From positions 62,001 to 126,000 of the forward strand of contig JBGAGT010000012.1 of the NCBI GenBank assembly GCA_044226535.1: a stretch of 64,000 nucleotides of DNA, read 5' to 3'. The notes below the pieces were generated by a model. It saw nothing but the letters and a program-made list of their open reading frames with translations. It was not told the origin of the DNA and made no database searches. A program made the position numbers and the translations under genes. The stretch is from VBCG01 sp044226535. Lineage in GTDB: Bacteria; Pseudomonadota; Gammaproteobacteria; Burkholderiales; Casimicrobiaceae. Numbering within the stretch: the first letter of the stretch is position 1; each line of letters begins with the position of its first letter. This document shows positions 14,580-23,701 of the stretch, piece after piece.

Positions 14580-16009
14580 GATCCTTCCTCCCTGTCGAGC
14601 GCCGCGAGCGCGGCCTTGGCGGCGGCCGACACGCGCCCGGGCGCGGTGCCGCCTTCGTGGTCGCGGCTCGCGACCGAGCCTTCGAGCGTCAGCACGCCGT
14701 ACACGTCGTCGCCGACCACGCTCGCGTGTGCGCGCAGCGCCTCGAGCGGCAGGTCGGCCAGGTCGACGCCGCGCGACTCGGCATCGCGCACCGTGCGCGC
14801 CACCGCCTCGTGCGCGTCGCGGAAGGGCAGCCCCTTCCTGACGAGGTAGTCGGCGAGGTCGGTGGCGGTGGAGAAGCCTTCGCGCGCCGCCTCGCGCATG
14901 CGCGCCGGCACCGGCTCGAGCCCCGTGGCCACGAGGTCGGCGGCGATGGCGAGGCAGTCGCCGAGCGTGTCGACGGTGTCGAACAGCGGCTCCTTGTCCT
15001 CCTGGTTGTCCTTGTTGTAGGCGAGCGGCTGGCCCTTCATCAGCAGCGTCAGCGCGGTGACATGGCCGGCGACGCGCGCCGACTTGCCGCGCAGGAGCTC
15101 CGCGACGTCGGGGTTCTTCTTCTGCGGCATGATCGAGCTGCCGGTGCAGAAGCGGTCGGCGATGGCGACGAAGCCGAAGCGGGGGTTGGACCACAGCACG
15201 AGCTCCTCGGCGAGGCGCGACAGGTGCACCATGGCGAGCGAGGCCACCGACACGAATTCGATCGCGAAGTCGCGGTCGGACACGGCGTCGAGCGAGTTCT
15301 GCGTGACGCCGTCGAAGCCGAGCTCCGCAGCCACGCGGCGGCGGTCGATCGGGTAGCTCGTCCCGGCCAGCGCCGCGCTGCCCAGCGGCGACACGTTGAC
15401 GCGCCGGCGGCAGTCGGCGAGGCGCGCGCTGTCGCGCGAGAACATCGCCTCGTAGGCGAGCAGGTGATGGCCGAAGGTGACGGGCTGCGCAACCTGCAGG
15501 TGGGTGAAGCCCGGCATGATCACCGCGGCGTGGCGCGCCGCCAGCGTGGCCAGCGCCCGTCGCAGCGCGCGCAGGCTCGCGGCCAGGCCGTCGATCGAGC
15601 CGCGCAGCCACAGCCGCGTGTCGGTCGCGACCTGGTCGTTGCGCGAGCGCGCCGTGTGCAGGCGCTTGCCGGCGTCGCCCACCAGCGCGGTGAGGCGCTT
15701 CTCAATCGCGAAATGCACGTCCTCGAGGTCGCGGCTGAAGGCGAACTCGCCGCGGGCGATCTCGCCGCGGATCGCGTCCATGCCGCGCTCGATGTCGGCG
15801 AGGTCCTGCGCGCCGATGACGCCGGTCGCGGCCAGCATGCGCGCGTGCGCCAGCGAGGCCGTGATGTCGACGTCGGCGAGCCGGCGGTCGAAGTCGATCG
15901 AGGCGTTGAAGCGCTGCATCCGCTCGGTCATGGGCTCGCCGAAGCGGCCCGACCAGGCGGCCGGGGCGGGCGATGGCGCGGGGGAGGGCGGCGGGGATTT
16001 CGCGGACAT
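14576..16009 (-). CDS. argH: Argininosuccinate lyase
   Basis: A 477-residue enzyme that splits argininosuccinate into arginine and fumarate, the last step of arginine synthesis. It carries the fumarase/aspartase-superfamily signature GSSIMPQKKNPD with the catalytic Ser, LHTARSRNDQVATD, and TRLWLRG / PGFTHLQVAQPVTFGHH with the His base. It is a few residues longer than usual because of a Pro/Ala/Ser-rich N-terminal leader (about residues 1-18) of no known role. It is coupled to the following dehydrogenase through ATGA and is divergent from algZ-algR, the standard betaproteobacterial arrangement. Confidence 0.97.
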   Translation of the reverse strand: MSAKSPPPSPAPSPAPAAWSGRFGEPMTERMQRFNASIDFDRRLADVDITASLAHARMLAATGVIGAQDLADIERGMDAIRGEIARGEFAFSRDLEDVHFAIEKRLTALVGDAGKRLHTARSRNDQVATDTRLWLRGSIDGLAASLRALRRALATLAARHAAVIMPGFTHLQVAQPVTFGHHLLAYEAMFSRDSARLADCRRRVNVSPLGSAALAGTSYPIDRRRVAAELGFDGVTQNSLDAVSDRDFAIEFVSVASLAMVHLSRLAEELVLWSNPRFGFVAIADRFCTGSSIMPQKKNPDVAELLRGKSARVAGHVTALTLLMKGQPLAYNKDNQEDKEPLFDTVDTLGDCLAIAADLVATGLEPVPARMREAAREGFSTATDLADYLVRKGLPFRDAHEAVARTVRDAESRGVDLADLPLEALRAHASVVGDDVYGVLTLEGSVASRDHEGGTAPGRVSAAAKAALAALDREEGS

Positions 16010-16157
16010 CGTGGCCCGGCTTGCGTGGGTCGGCTGAGGTTGCGGAGAATGAACTCGGGGAAGACCCGGGGCGAGGCTGTTTGCGGCATCCGCCGCGGCC
16101 GTCCCGTGCCCGATGCAGGCACGATGCTTGCATGCGACCTACGACCGGCGGACGACC

Positions 16158-17351
16158 ATGGCATCGATTATAAGACACCGCGACGAGGGGCCGGCGCTGC
16201 CGGACCTGCGCAACCTGGGGACGATCCTGCGCGTGCTGCTCGCCGTCAACGGCGCCGCGGCGCTGATCGCCTTCGCCCGCGCGCCCACACCCGCCGGGGT
16301 GCTGGACGAGTGGACCGCGATCTCGGGGGCCGTCGAGCCGCACCTGCTGCTCGAGCTCGCCGTGCTGTGGCTGCTGGCGCCGCTGCTCGCCCGCATGGCC
16401 TACGCCCACGGCGCCGCCGCGATCGCGGTGGTGGGCGTGGTGATCGCCGTGCTGGTCGAGTCGGTGCTGGCGACGATCCTGCCGCCCGGCGCGCACGCCG
16501 ACAGTCCCTTCCTCACGCACATCGTGTTCACGCTGGTCGCCACCGCGCTGCTGCTGGGCTATTTCCACCTGCGCGCCAGGGCCTTGTCGCCCGCCATCAG
16601 CGAGGCGCGGCTGCAGGCGCTGCAGGCGCGCATCCGCCCGCATTTTCTGTTCAACAGCATCAACGGCGTGATGTCGCTGGTGCGCAGCGACCCGCGCCGC
16701 GCCGAGGACGCGCTGCACGACATGGCCGATCTCTTCCGCGTGCTGATGCGCGACAACCGCGAGCTCGCGCCGCTGTCCGACGAGGTCGAGCTGTGCCGCC
16801 AGTACCTCGAGCTCGAGAAGCTGCGGCTCGGCGAGCGCCTCGAGGTCGACTGGAACGTCAAGAGCATGCCCGGGGACGCGCTGGTGCCGCCGCTCCTGCT
16901 GCAGCCCTTGCTGGAGAACGCGGTCTACCACGGCATCGAGCCCTCGAGCGCGCGCGGCACGATCTCCATCAACATCTTCCTCACCCGCGGCGAGGTGCAC
17001 GCCATCCTCCGCAACCCCTACGACCCCGGCAAGTCGCGGCACGAGCGCGGCAACCGCATGGCCATCGCCAACATCCGCGAGCGCCTCGCGCTGCACTTCG
17101 ATGCCGAGGCGAGGCTCGAGTCGCGCGCGCTCGCCGACGCCTACGAAGTGCATATCCGCCTGCCCTACCGTGTCGCCACGCCGCCGCAGGCGGCGCGTCA
17201 CCCTGAGCCGCAGGCGGCCCGTCAACCCGGGCCGCAGTCGGCGCCGCAGCCCGAGCCCAGCGCGCCGCGCCGGAACCCCGCTCCGCCGGGCGGCGCGCGC
17301 CGTGCCGGGCTCCTCATTGCCCCTTCGCCCGCCGGAGCCACCCGACCATGA
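16158..17351 (+). CDS. algZ: LytS/AlgZ-family sensor histidine kinase
   Basis: A 397-residue membrane kinase with four hydrophobic segments (about residues 15-145), a His-kinase region with the phospho-accepting His in QARIRPHFLFNSINGVMSLV, and an ATPase domain with the N-box PLLLQPLLENAVYHGIE and the G-box GNRMAIANIRERL. It phosphorylates the LytTR regulator encoded next; the genes overlap by 4 bp. In Pseudomonas the pair controls alginate, type IV pili and virulence; the regulon here is unknown. The C-terminus carries an unusual low-complexity Pro/Gln/Arg-rich tail of about 55 residues with QAARxPxPQ repeats. The ATG at 16158 was chosen; an in-frame ATG at 16113 would add 15 residues. Confidence 0.87.
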   Translation: MASIIRHRDEGPALPDLRNLGTILRVLLAVNGAAALIAFARAPTPAGVLDEWTAISGAVEPHLLLELAVLWLLAPLLARMAYAHGAAAIAVVGVVIAVLVESVLATILPPGAHADSPFLTHIVFTLVATALLLGYFHLRARALSPAISEARLQALQARIRPHFLFNSINGVMSLVRSDPRRAEDALHDMADLFRVLMRDNRELAPLSDEVELCRQYLELEKLRLGERLEVDWNVKSMPGDALVPPLLLQPLLENAVYHGIEPSSARGTISINIFLTRGEVHAILRNPYDPGKSRHERGNRMAIANIRERLALHFDAEARLESRALADAYEVHIRLPYRVATPPQAARHPEPQAARQPGPQSAPQPEPSAPRRNPAPPGGARRAGLLIAPSPAGATRP

Positions 17352-18121
17352 GCGAACCACCGTTGCGCATCCTGATCGTCGACGACGAGGCGCCGGCGCG
17401 ACGGCGCCTGCGCGAGTTGCTCGACGACTGCGCGGTCCAGCTTCCGCTGGTGGTGGTGGGCGAGGCGACGCACGGCCGCGAGGCGCTCGACCTCCTCGCC
17501 AGCGCGCCGGCCGACCTCGTGCTCACCGACATCCACATGCCCGACATGGACGGCCTGGAGCTCGCGCGGCACCTCCTCAAGCTCGCGCATCCCCCGGTGG
17601 TGATCTTTTCCACCGCCTATCACGAGCACGCGCTGCAGGCCTTCGACGTCCACGCCGTCGACTACCTGGTGAAGCCGGTGCGCGTGCAGCGCCTGCTGGC
17701 CGCGCTGTACAAGCTGCCCAAGCTCAAGCCGCTTTCCAGCGACCGGCTGTCGCAGCTCCCCGCGGCGTCGCGGCGCTTCCTGTCGGTCACCGAGCGCTCG
17801 CGCGTGGTGCTGGTGCCGGTGGACGAGGTGATCTACCTCAAGGCCGAGCTCAAGTACATCACCATCCGCACCCGCGAGCGCGAGTTCCTGCTCGAGGAGT
17901 CGCTGACCAAGCTCGAGAACGAGTTCGGCGCGCGCTTCGTGCGCGTGCACCGCAACTGCCTCGTCGCACGCGAGGCCATCCGCGGCTTCGAGCGGCGCCT
18001 CAACAACGACGGCGACGCGCACTGGGAAGTGATCCTGGCGGGCATCGGCGAATCGTTGCCGGTGTCGAGGCGGCAGCAGGCGGTGGTGCGGGACATCGGG
18101 CGCGAGGCGATCGCGGACTGA
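17348..18121 (+). CDS. algR: LytTR-family response regulator
   Basis: A 257-residue regulator with an intact receiver (RILIVDDEAPARRRL, phosphoacceptor Asp in LVLTDIHMPDMDGLE, conserved Lys in YLVKPV) and a C-terminal LytTR DNA-binding domain (about residues 150-250, VDEVIYLKAELKYITIRT, LTKLENEFGARFVRVHRNCLVA). Unlike the two FixJ-like proteins at the start of the window, all catalytic receiver residues are kept. It is coupled to the kinase through ATGA (17348-17351). LytTR proteins bind paired direct repeats in promoters; none could be assigned here. Confidence 0.92.
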   Translation: MSEPPLRILIVDDEAPARRRLRELLDDCAVQLPLVVVGEATHGREALDLLASAPADLVLTDIHMPDMDGLELARHLLKLAHPPVVIFSTAYHEHALQAFDVHAVDYLVKPVRVQRLLAALYKLPKLKPLSSDRLSQLPAASRRFLSVTERSRVVLVPVDEVIYLKAELKYITIRTREREFLLEESLTKLENEFGARFVRVHRNCLVAREAIRGFERRLNNDGDAHWEVILAGIGESLPVSRRQQAVVRDIGREAIAD

Positions 18122-18254
18122 AGGCTCGCGCATGAGGCGTGGGCGCCGCGCGGGCGTCGCGCCGATTCGTCGCCCTGCACGGAAGGGAGGCGATTCGTTA
18201 CACTCGCGGCCTTTGTCTCACGCCGGCTCTCGCCACCCACCGCGAAAACATGAC

Positions 18255-19190
18255 ATGCGCACGCTGATCTGCGGCTCGCTCGCCTTCGACACCATCATGG
18301 TGTTTCCCGACCGCTTCGCGCGGCACATCCTCGCCGACCAGGCGCACATGCTGTCGGTGTGCTTCACGGTCGGCGACATGCGCCGCGAATGGGGGGGCTG
18401 CGCGGGCAACATCGCCTACAACCTGAAGGCGCTGGGCGGCGAGCCGGTGGTGATGGCGACCATCGGCAAGGACGGCGGCGACTATCGCGCGCGGCTCGCG
18501 TCGCTGGGCATCGGCAGCGAGGGGGTACGCGACATCGCGAGCGAGTTCACCGCGCAGGCCTTCATCATCACCGACCTCGACGACAACCAGATCACCGCCT
18601 TCCACCCGGGCGCGATGGGGCAGTCGCACCAGAACCACGTGGCCGACGTGCCCGGCGTCGGGCTCGGCATCATCTCGCCCGACGGCCGCGAGGGGATGCT
18701 CGCGCATGCGCGCGAGTTCCAGGCGGCCGGCATCCCCTTCGTGCTCGACCCGGGGCAGGCGATGACGCTGTTCAGCGGCGAGGAGCTCCTGGCGATGATC
18801 GACGCCGCGAGCGTGGTCACCGTCAACGACTACGAGGGCAAGCTCCTTGCCGAGCGCACCGGGCTCGCGCTCGACGTGATCGCGCGGCGCGTGGAGGCGC
18901 TGGTGGTCACCCGCGGCGGCGAGGGCTCGACCATCCACGAGGGCGGCGGCACGCTCGACATCGGCGTTGCACGGGTGGACGAACTGGTCGACCCCACCGG
19001 CTGCGGCGACGCCTATCGCGCGGGCCTGCTGTACGGCATCGGCAACCGCTGGGACTGGCTGCGCACGGGGCAGCTCGCGGCGACGCTCGGCGCCCTCAAG
19101 ATCGGCTCGCGCGGCGGCCAGAACCACGAGGTCAACCGCGAACGGATCGATGCGTTGTACGGTCGAAGCTTCGGCGGCTCGCCTTTCTGA
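18255..19190 (+). CDS. PfkB-family carbohydrate/nucleoside kinase
   Basis: A 311-residue ribokinase-fold enzyme. Visible are the N-terminal CGSLAFDTIMVFPDRF, the substrate-binding GGCAGNIAYNLKALGGEP and the C-terminal PfkB signature DPTGCGDAYRAGLLYGI, with the catalytic Asp in GCGDAY and an anion-hole Gly. The pattern of adenosine-kinase-like proteins in Betaproteobacteria (HMLSVCFTVGDMRREWGG) is close, so phosphorylation of adenosine or a related ribonucleoside is the best guess, but a sugar substrate cannot be excluded. The ATG at 18255 is downstream of an out-of-frame ATG at 18250. A glycine-zipper lipoprotein gene follows after 28 bp. Confidence 0.85.
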   Translation: MRTLICGSLAFDTIMVFPDRFARHILADQAHMLSVCFTVGDMRREWGGCAGNIAYNLKALGGEPVVMATIGKDGGDYRARLASLGIGSEGVRDIASEFTAQAFIITDLDDNQITAFHPGAMGQSHQNHVADVPGVGLGIISPDGREGMLAHAREFQAAGIPFVLDPGQAMTLFSGEELLAMIDAASVVTVNDYEGKLLAERTGLALDVIARRVEALVVTRGGEGSTIHEGGGTLDIGVARVDELVDPTGCGDAYRAGLLYGIGNRWDWLRTGQLAATLGALKIGSRGGQNHEVNRERIDALYGRSFGGSPF

Positions 19191-19218
19191 GCCGCGCCGG
19201 CCGCATCACGGAGAGACC

Positions 19219-19776
19219 ATGGAACCCGACGCCGCCTCGACTGCCTTCCCCACCACCGGACGCCGCGCGCGCCCGGGCGGTGCCGATCGCCGCGTGCCGC
19301 GCCGCGCGCACCGCGCCCGGCGCGCGGCCGCGGCACTGACCTCGGCCCTCGCGCTGGGCGCGCTCGCCGGCTGCGCGCCGCCGCCGCAGCCCAACGTCTA
19401 TTACGGCGGCCAGGCGATGCGCGCGCAGTCCGTCGAGCTCGGCGTCGTGGAAGCCGTGCGCTTCGTGCAGTTCCAGGGCCCCAACAGCGGGGTGGGCACG
19501 GTCGGAGGCGCGGCACTGGGCGGCATCGCCGGCGCGCAGATCGGCGGCTCGAGCGCGGCGAACGCGGCGGGCGCCATCGCCGGCGCGATCGCCGGCGGCC
19601 TCATCGGCAACGCCATCGAGTCGCAGAACAACCAGCACAACGGCATCGAGGTGACGGTGCGGCTCGATTCGGGCCGGCTCATCGCCATCGCGCAGGGCAA
19701 CGCGGGCGAGAACTTCCGGCCCGGCGACCGCGTGCGCGTGCTCTCCGACGGCTACACGACGCGCGTCGCGTTCTAG
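19219..19776 (+). CDS. Glycine-zipper 2TM-domain lipoprotein, second copy
   Basis: A 185-residue protein with a long Arg/Ala-rich N-terminus, a hydrophobic segment and lipobox ALAGCAP (Cys at about 52), then a glycine zipper (GGAALGGIAGAQIGG and GAIAGAIAGGLIGNAIE) and a C-terminal RPGDRVRVLSDGYTTRVAF. It is paralogous to the lipoprotein at 5330-5770 and resembles SlyB/PcpD-type envelope lipoproteins. The N-terminal region before the hydrophobic segment is unusually long for a lipoprotein signal (about 35 residues), so the true start may lie further in, but no better ATG exists; the one used has GGAGAG just upstream. Confidence 0.8.
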   Translation: MEPDAASTAFPTTGRRARPGGADRRVPRRAHRARRAAAALTSALALGALAGCAPPPQPNVYYGGQAMRAQSVELGVVEAVRFVQFQGPNSGVGTVGGAALGGIAGAQIGGSSAANAAGAIAGAIAGGLIGNAIESQNNQHNGIEVTVRLDSGRLIAIAQGNAGENFRPGDRVRVLSDGYTTRVAF

Positions 19777-19803
19777 CGCGCCGGCTTCGAGCGCGACGGC
19801 GCC

Positions 19804-20571
19804 TTGCTCGACCCCCGGCAGCGCGTCTCGCGCGTTCGACAGTCCTGGCGCGCGACGCGCGCGGCGCTGCACTTCCTGCAGGGCCTCGCGATCACCACCT
19901 TCGTGTTCCCGCGCGTCGACGACGCGCGCCGCGCGCGCCACGTGCAGCGCTGGAGCGCCAAGCTGGTCGCGATCCTCGCCCTCGAGCCGCGGGTGGAGGG
20001 CGAGTTCGCGCGCGAGGGCAACGTGGTGTTCGCCGCCAACCACGTGTCGTGGATCGACATCTTCGTCATCAACGCGCAGGCACCCTCGCGCTTCATCGCC
20101 AAGTCGGAGCTCGCGGGCTGGCCGCTGGCGGGACGGCTGATGCGCGACACCGGCACGATCTTCATCGAGCGCGCGCGCCGCGCCGACACGCGCCGCGTCA
20201 ACGCCGCGGTGGCCGAGGTGCTGGCGCGCGGCGCCAGCCTCGCGGTGTTCCCCGAGGGCATCACCACCGACGGGACGACGCTGCGCAAGTTCCACGGCTC
20301 GCTGCTGCAGCCGGTGGTCGACGCGGGAGGCGCGGTGCAGCCGGTCGCGCTGCGTTACACCTACGCCGACGGCTCGCATTCGCTGGCGCCCGACTATTCG
20401 GGCGACACGAGCTTCGTCACGGTGTTCTGGCGGCTGTGCGGCGCGCGGCGCCACGTGGTGCAGGTGGTCGCGCACCCGCCGATGGCAGCGGCGGCGAGCA
20501 CGCGCCGCGAGCTTGCGGCCGGCGCCGAAGCGGCCATCCGCGACACGCTGGCGCGGCTCGCGTCGCGCTGA
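19804..20571 (+). CDS. 1-acyl-sn-glycerol-3-phosphate acyltransferase (PlsC family)
   Basis: A 255-residue membrane-associated acyltransferase with an N-terminal hydrophobic segment (about residues 24-36) and the four PlsC motifs: NHVSWIDIF (H-x4-D catalytic), GTIFIERARR, FPEGITTDG and a late Pro-containing strand (VVQVVAHPP). It transfers an acyl chain to lysophosphatidate in phospholipid synthesis; the AANHVSW and TTDG variants also fit the ornithine-lipid or general lysophospholipid acyltransferase subgroup (OlsA-like). The start is TTG with no strong ribosome-binding site, so the exact N-terminus is uncertain. A family A repeat follows the stop codon. Confidence 0.85.
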   Translation: MLDPRQRVSRVRQSWRATRAALHFLQGLAITTFVFPRVDDARRARHVQRWSAKLVAILALEPRVEGEFAREGNVVFAANHVSWIDIFVINAQAPSRFIAKSELAGWPLAGRLMRDTGTIFIERARRADTRRVNAAVAEVLARGASLAVFPEGITTDGTTLRKFHGSLLQPVVDAGGAVQPVALRYTYADGSHSLAPDYSGDTSFVTVFWRLCGARRHVVQVVAHPPMAAAASTRRELAAGAEAAIRDTLARLASR

Positions 20572-20573
20572 CC

Positions 20574-20602
20574 CGTCATCCCCGCCTTCGCGGGGATGAC
20601 GA
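20574..20602. repeat. Dispersed palindromic repeat, family A
   Basis: A near-perfect hairpin, GTCATCCCCGC-CTTC-GCGGGGATGAC, fills the gap between the convergent plsC-like and apaH stop codons. Its position suits a shared transcript end, although no U-tract is present. Confidence 0.85.
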
Positions 20603-20605
20603 GGC

Positions 20606-21430
20606 CTAGCGGGCGTGCCGCGGCGCGATGCCCGCGCGCGAGGGCACCTGGACGAGCTCGCCGCTGTCGAGGTCGACGCCGGTGAGCGTACCGCCCCACA
20701 GGCAGCCGCTGTCGAGCATCAGCACGTTGGGCGCGAGCGTGAGCCCCAGCGTCGACCAGTGGCCGCAGATCACGCGCGCCCCGGCGCTGGCACGCGTCTC
20801 CTGCAGGAACCAGGGCGAGAAGCCCGCCGGGGTGAACTCGGCGCCGCGCTTCTCGGCGAATTCCATCCGCCCTTGCGGCGTGCAGAAGCGCATGCGCGTC
20901 ATGGCGTTGACGACGGCGCGCAGCCGGCCGTCACCCGAGAGGTCGTCGCGCCAGGTGTCGGGCTCGTCGCCGTACAGCACGCCGAGGAAGCGGTGCGCGT
21001 CACCGCCCGCCATCATCGCCTCGACCTCGCCCGACAGCGCGACGGCCTGTGCGGGCGTCCACGAGGGCAGCAGGCCCGCGTGCACCATGAGGTCGTTCCC
21101 CGAGGCGACGCACAGTGGACGGCGCGCGAGCCAGCCGACGAGGGCTTCGCGGTCGGGGGCGGCGAGGATGGCGTCGAGGGTGTCGCCGCGATGCGGGCGT
21201 CGATGCCCCGCGGCGATGGTCAGCAGGTGGAAGTCGTGGTTGCCGAGGACGGCGGTGGCGGCGCCTTCCATCGCCACCACGTCGCGCAACACCTCGAGCG
21301 ATCCGGGGCCGCGGTTGACGAGGTCGCCCACCAGCCACAGCGAGTCGCGCGAAGGCGAGAAGGCCAGGATGTCGAGCAGCGCGCGGAATTCGGCGTGGCA
21401 GCCCTGGATGTCGCCGATCGCATAGCGCAT
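20606..21430 (-). CDS. apaH: Symmetrical bis(5'-nucleosyl)-tetraphosphatase
   Basis: A 274-residue PPP-family metallophosphatase that cleaves Ap4A to two ADP and can remove Np4 caps from RNA. Metal-binding motifs are YAIGDIQGCHAEF (GDxxG), LVGDLVNRGPGS (GDxxxRG), VLGNHDFH (GNHE/D) and the later MVHAGLLP and CGHWSTLG histidines. The start was taken at MRYAIGD, the family norm; an upstream in-frame start adding nine residues has no support. It converges on the plsC-like gene. A 100-bp gap separates it from the divergent rep helicase. Confidence 0.95.
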   Translation of the reverse strand: MRYAIGDIQGCHAEFRALLDILAFSPSRDSLWLVGDLVNRGPGSLEVLRDVVAMEGAATAVLGNHDFHLLTIAAGHRRPHRGDTLDAILAAPDREALVGWLARRPLCVASGNDLMVHAGLLPSWTPAQAVALSGEVEAMMAGGDAHRFLGVLYGDEPDTWRDDLSGDGRLRAVVNAMTRMRFCTPQGRMEFAEKRGAEFTPAGFSPWFLQETRASAGARVICGHWSTLGLTLAPNVLMLDSGCLWGGTLTGVDLDSGELVQVPSRAGIAPRHAR

Positions 21431-21530
21431 GTCAAGTCTTACGCGCCCGCGCGCCACTCACTAGAATGCTCGCGGGCGCCGGGCTCCTTTCCTCGAGCGC
21501 CGGATTCTAGCAACCCGCCGACGATCCCCC

Positions 21531-23699
21531 GTGCAGTTCCCGCTCAATCCCGCACAGCGCGACGCCGTGCGCACCACCGACGTGCCGCTGCTGGTCCTCG
21601 CCGGCGCGGGCAGCGGCAAGACGCGCGTCATCACCGCCAAGATCGCGCGGCTCGTCGAGTCGGGCACGGACCCTTCGCGCATCCTCGCCATCACCTTCAC
21701 CAACAAGGCGGCGCGCGAGATGCGCGAGCGCGTCGACGCCATGGCGCCCTCCGTCGTCCCCACAGCATCCGTCGTCCCCGCAGCGCCGGTCACACCCGCG
21801 AAGGCGGGTGCCCACGCGATGGATTCCCGCTTGCGCGGGAACGACGGTGCGTCCGCGGTGGATTCCCGCTTGCGCGGGAACGACGGTGCGCCCGCGACGG
21901 ATTCCCGCTTGCGCCGGAATGACGGGAGGTCCGCGCGCGACGTCACCATCGCGACCTTCCACGCGCTCGGGCTGTCGATCCTGCGACGCGAGGCGCGTAC
22001 GCTCGGGCTGCCGCCCGGGTTCTCGATCTTCGACCCTTCGGACCTCGAGCCCATCGTCGCCGAGCTCGTCGCCACCGCCGACCGCGGGCGCGCGCGCGCC
22101 GCGCAGTGGAAGATCTCGGCGTGGAAGAACGCGCTCCTGCCGCCTGCGCAGGCGCTGCGCGAGGCGAAGGACGACGAGGCGCGCGCCGCGGCGCGCGCCT
22201 ATGCGCGTTACGACGACACGCTCACCGCCTACCGCGCGGTGGACTTCGACGACCTGATCGTCAAGCCGCTGGCGCTGTTCGAGCGCGACGCCGAGGCGCG
22301 CGCTCGCTGGGCGGGCCGCTACGACCACGTGCTGGTCGACGAGTACCAGGACACCAACCCCGCGCAGTACGCCCTCTTCAGGCAGCTCGTGTCGCGCGGC
22401 ATCGCCTTCACCGCGGTGGGCGACGACGACCAGGCGATCTACGGCTGGCGCGGCGCGACCATCGAGAACCTGGCGCGGCTCACCGAGGACTTCCCCGCCA
22501 CGCGCGTGGTGAAGCTCGAGCAGAACTACCGCTCCAGCGTGCGCATCCTGCGCTCGGCCAACGCGCTGATCGCGAACAACCCCAAGCTGCACGAGAAGAA
22601 GCTGTGGAGCGAGCTCGGCACCGGTGACGCCATCCGCGTCGCGACCTACGCCGACGACGAGGCCGAGGCCGAGGGCGTGGCCACCGCGATCTCGGCGCGG
22701 CGCTTCGAGCAGCGCGGCCGCTACGGCGATTTCGCCGTGCTCTACCGCGGCAACCACCAGGCGCGCGCGCTCGAGGCGGCGCTGCGCGCCGCCAACATTG
22801 CTTACACGGTGTCGGGCGGGCAGTCGTACTTCGAGCGTGCCGAGATCAAGGACATCGTCGCCTACCTGCGCCTGATCGCCAACGAGGACGACGACCCGGC
22901 GTTCGTGCGCGCGATCACGACGCCCAAGCGCGGTGTCGGCGAGTCGACGCTGGCGAAGCTCGGCGAGGTCGCCAGGACGGTCCACGGCAGCCTGTACGCG
23001 GCCGCCTGCGAGCCGGCGCTCGAGGCGCTGGTGCAGGCGAAGGCGCGCGACGAGCTTCGCGCCTTCCGCGCGCTGCTCGACGGCCTGCGCCACCGCGCGG
23101 CGCGCGAGCCCGCGGGGCGGCTCCTCGACGAGCTGGTGCGCGCCATCGGCTACGAGGACTACCTCGTGTCCACCTTCGACAAGCGCGAGGCGGAGAACAA
23201 GTCGCGCAGCGTGCAGGACTTCACGGGCTGGCTCGCCCGCAAGGGCGAGGCCGACGGCAAGACGCTGGTCGAGCTCACGCAGATGATCGCGCTGGTGACG
23301 ATGCTGGAGGGCCGCGAAGGCGAGGGCGCCGACGCCGTGCACCTGTCCACGCTGCACGCCGCCAAGGGCCTCGAGTTCCCGCACGTGTTCATGGTCGGCG
23401 TCGAGGAGGGCATCCTGCCGCACCGCGAGTCCATCGACGCGGGCACGGTCGAGGAGGAGCGCCGCCTGATGTACGTGGGCATCACCCGTGCCCAGCGCAC
23501 GCTGCAGCTTTCGTTCTGCCGCACGCGCAAGCGCGCGGGCGAGCGCGTCGACGCGAAGCCCTCGCGCTTCATCGGCGAGCTCGCGCAGGACGACCTGCGC
23601 TACGCCGGCGCGCCGCTGCCGCCCGACGAGGCGGCGCAGGCCAAGGCGCAGGGCGCCGAGCGCCTGCGTGCGCTGAAGGCGATGGTGTCGAGGGACTGA
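21531..23699 (+). CDS. rep: Rep/UvrD-type ATP-dependent DNA helicase with in-frame repeat insertion
   Basis: A 722-residue superfamily 1A 3'-5' helicase, about 50 residues longer than E. coli Rep. Motifs are in order: Q-motif/Walker A (LNPAQRDAV, LAGAGSGKTRVI), Ia (ITFTNKAAREMRERV), Ib (TIATFHALGLSIL), II (VLVDEYQDTNPAQY), III (GDDDQAIYGWRGA), IV (EQNYRSS), V (VHLSTLHAAKGLEFPHV) and VI (EERRLMYVGITRAQ). Between Ia and Ib (about residues 72-139) lies an insertion encoded by family A palindromic repeats, with DSRLRGNDG-type units three times over. The frame stays open and all motifs are intact, so a working enzyme is likely. The start is GTG. Rep removes proteins from DNA ahead of forks. Confidence 0.92.
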   Translation: MQFPLNPAQRDAVRTTDVPLLVLAGAGSGKTRVITAKIARLVESGTDPSRILAITFTNKAAREMRERVDAMAPSVVPTASVVPAAPVTPAKAGAHAMDSRLRGNDGASAVDSRLRGNDGAPATDSRLRRNDGRSARDVTIATFHALGLSILRREARTLGLPPGFSIFDPSDLEPIVAELVATADRGRARAAQWKISAWKNALLPPAQALREAKDDEARAAARAYARYDDTLTAYRAVDFDDLIVKPLALFERDAEARARWAGRYDHVLVDEYQDTNPAQYALFRQLVSRGIAFTAVGDDDQAIYGWRGATIENLARLTEDFPATRVVKLEQNYRSSVRILRSANALIANNPKLHEKKLWSELGTGDAIRVATYADDEAEAEGVATAISARRFEQRGRYGDFAVLYRGNHQARALEAALRAANIAYTVSGGQSYFERAEIKDIVAYLRLIANEDDDPAFVRAITTPKRGVGESTLAKLGEVARTVHGSLYAAACEPALEALVQAKARDELRAFRALLDGLRHRAAREPAGRLLDELVRAIGYEDYLVSTFDKREAENKSRSVQDFTGWLARKGEADGKTLVELTQMIALVTMLEGREGEGADAVHLSTLHAAKGLEFPHVFMVGVEEGILPHRESIDAGTVEEERRLMYVGITRAQRTLQLSFCRTRKRAGERVDAKPSRFIGELAQDDLRYAGAPLPPDEAAQAKAQGAERLRALKAMVSRD
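21785..21930. repeat. Family A palindromic repeats inside the rep coding region
   Basis: A partial unit (CACCCGCGAAGGCGGGTG) is followed by three copies, starting near 21821, 21860 and 21899, of GATTCCCGCTTGCGCGGGAACGACGG-type sequence at a 39-bp period. The last copy carries a G-to-C change in the stem. The period is a multiple of three and the block adds no stop codon, so translation continues through it. Confidence 0.88.
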
Positions 23700-23701
23700 G
23701 G

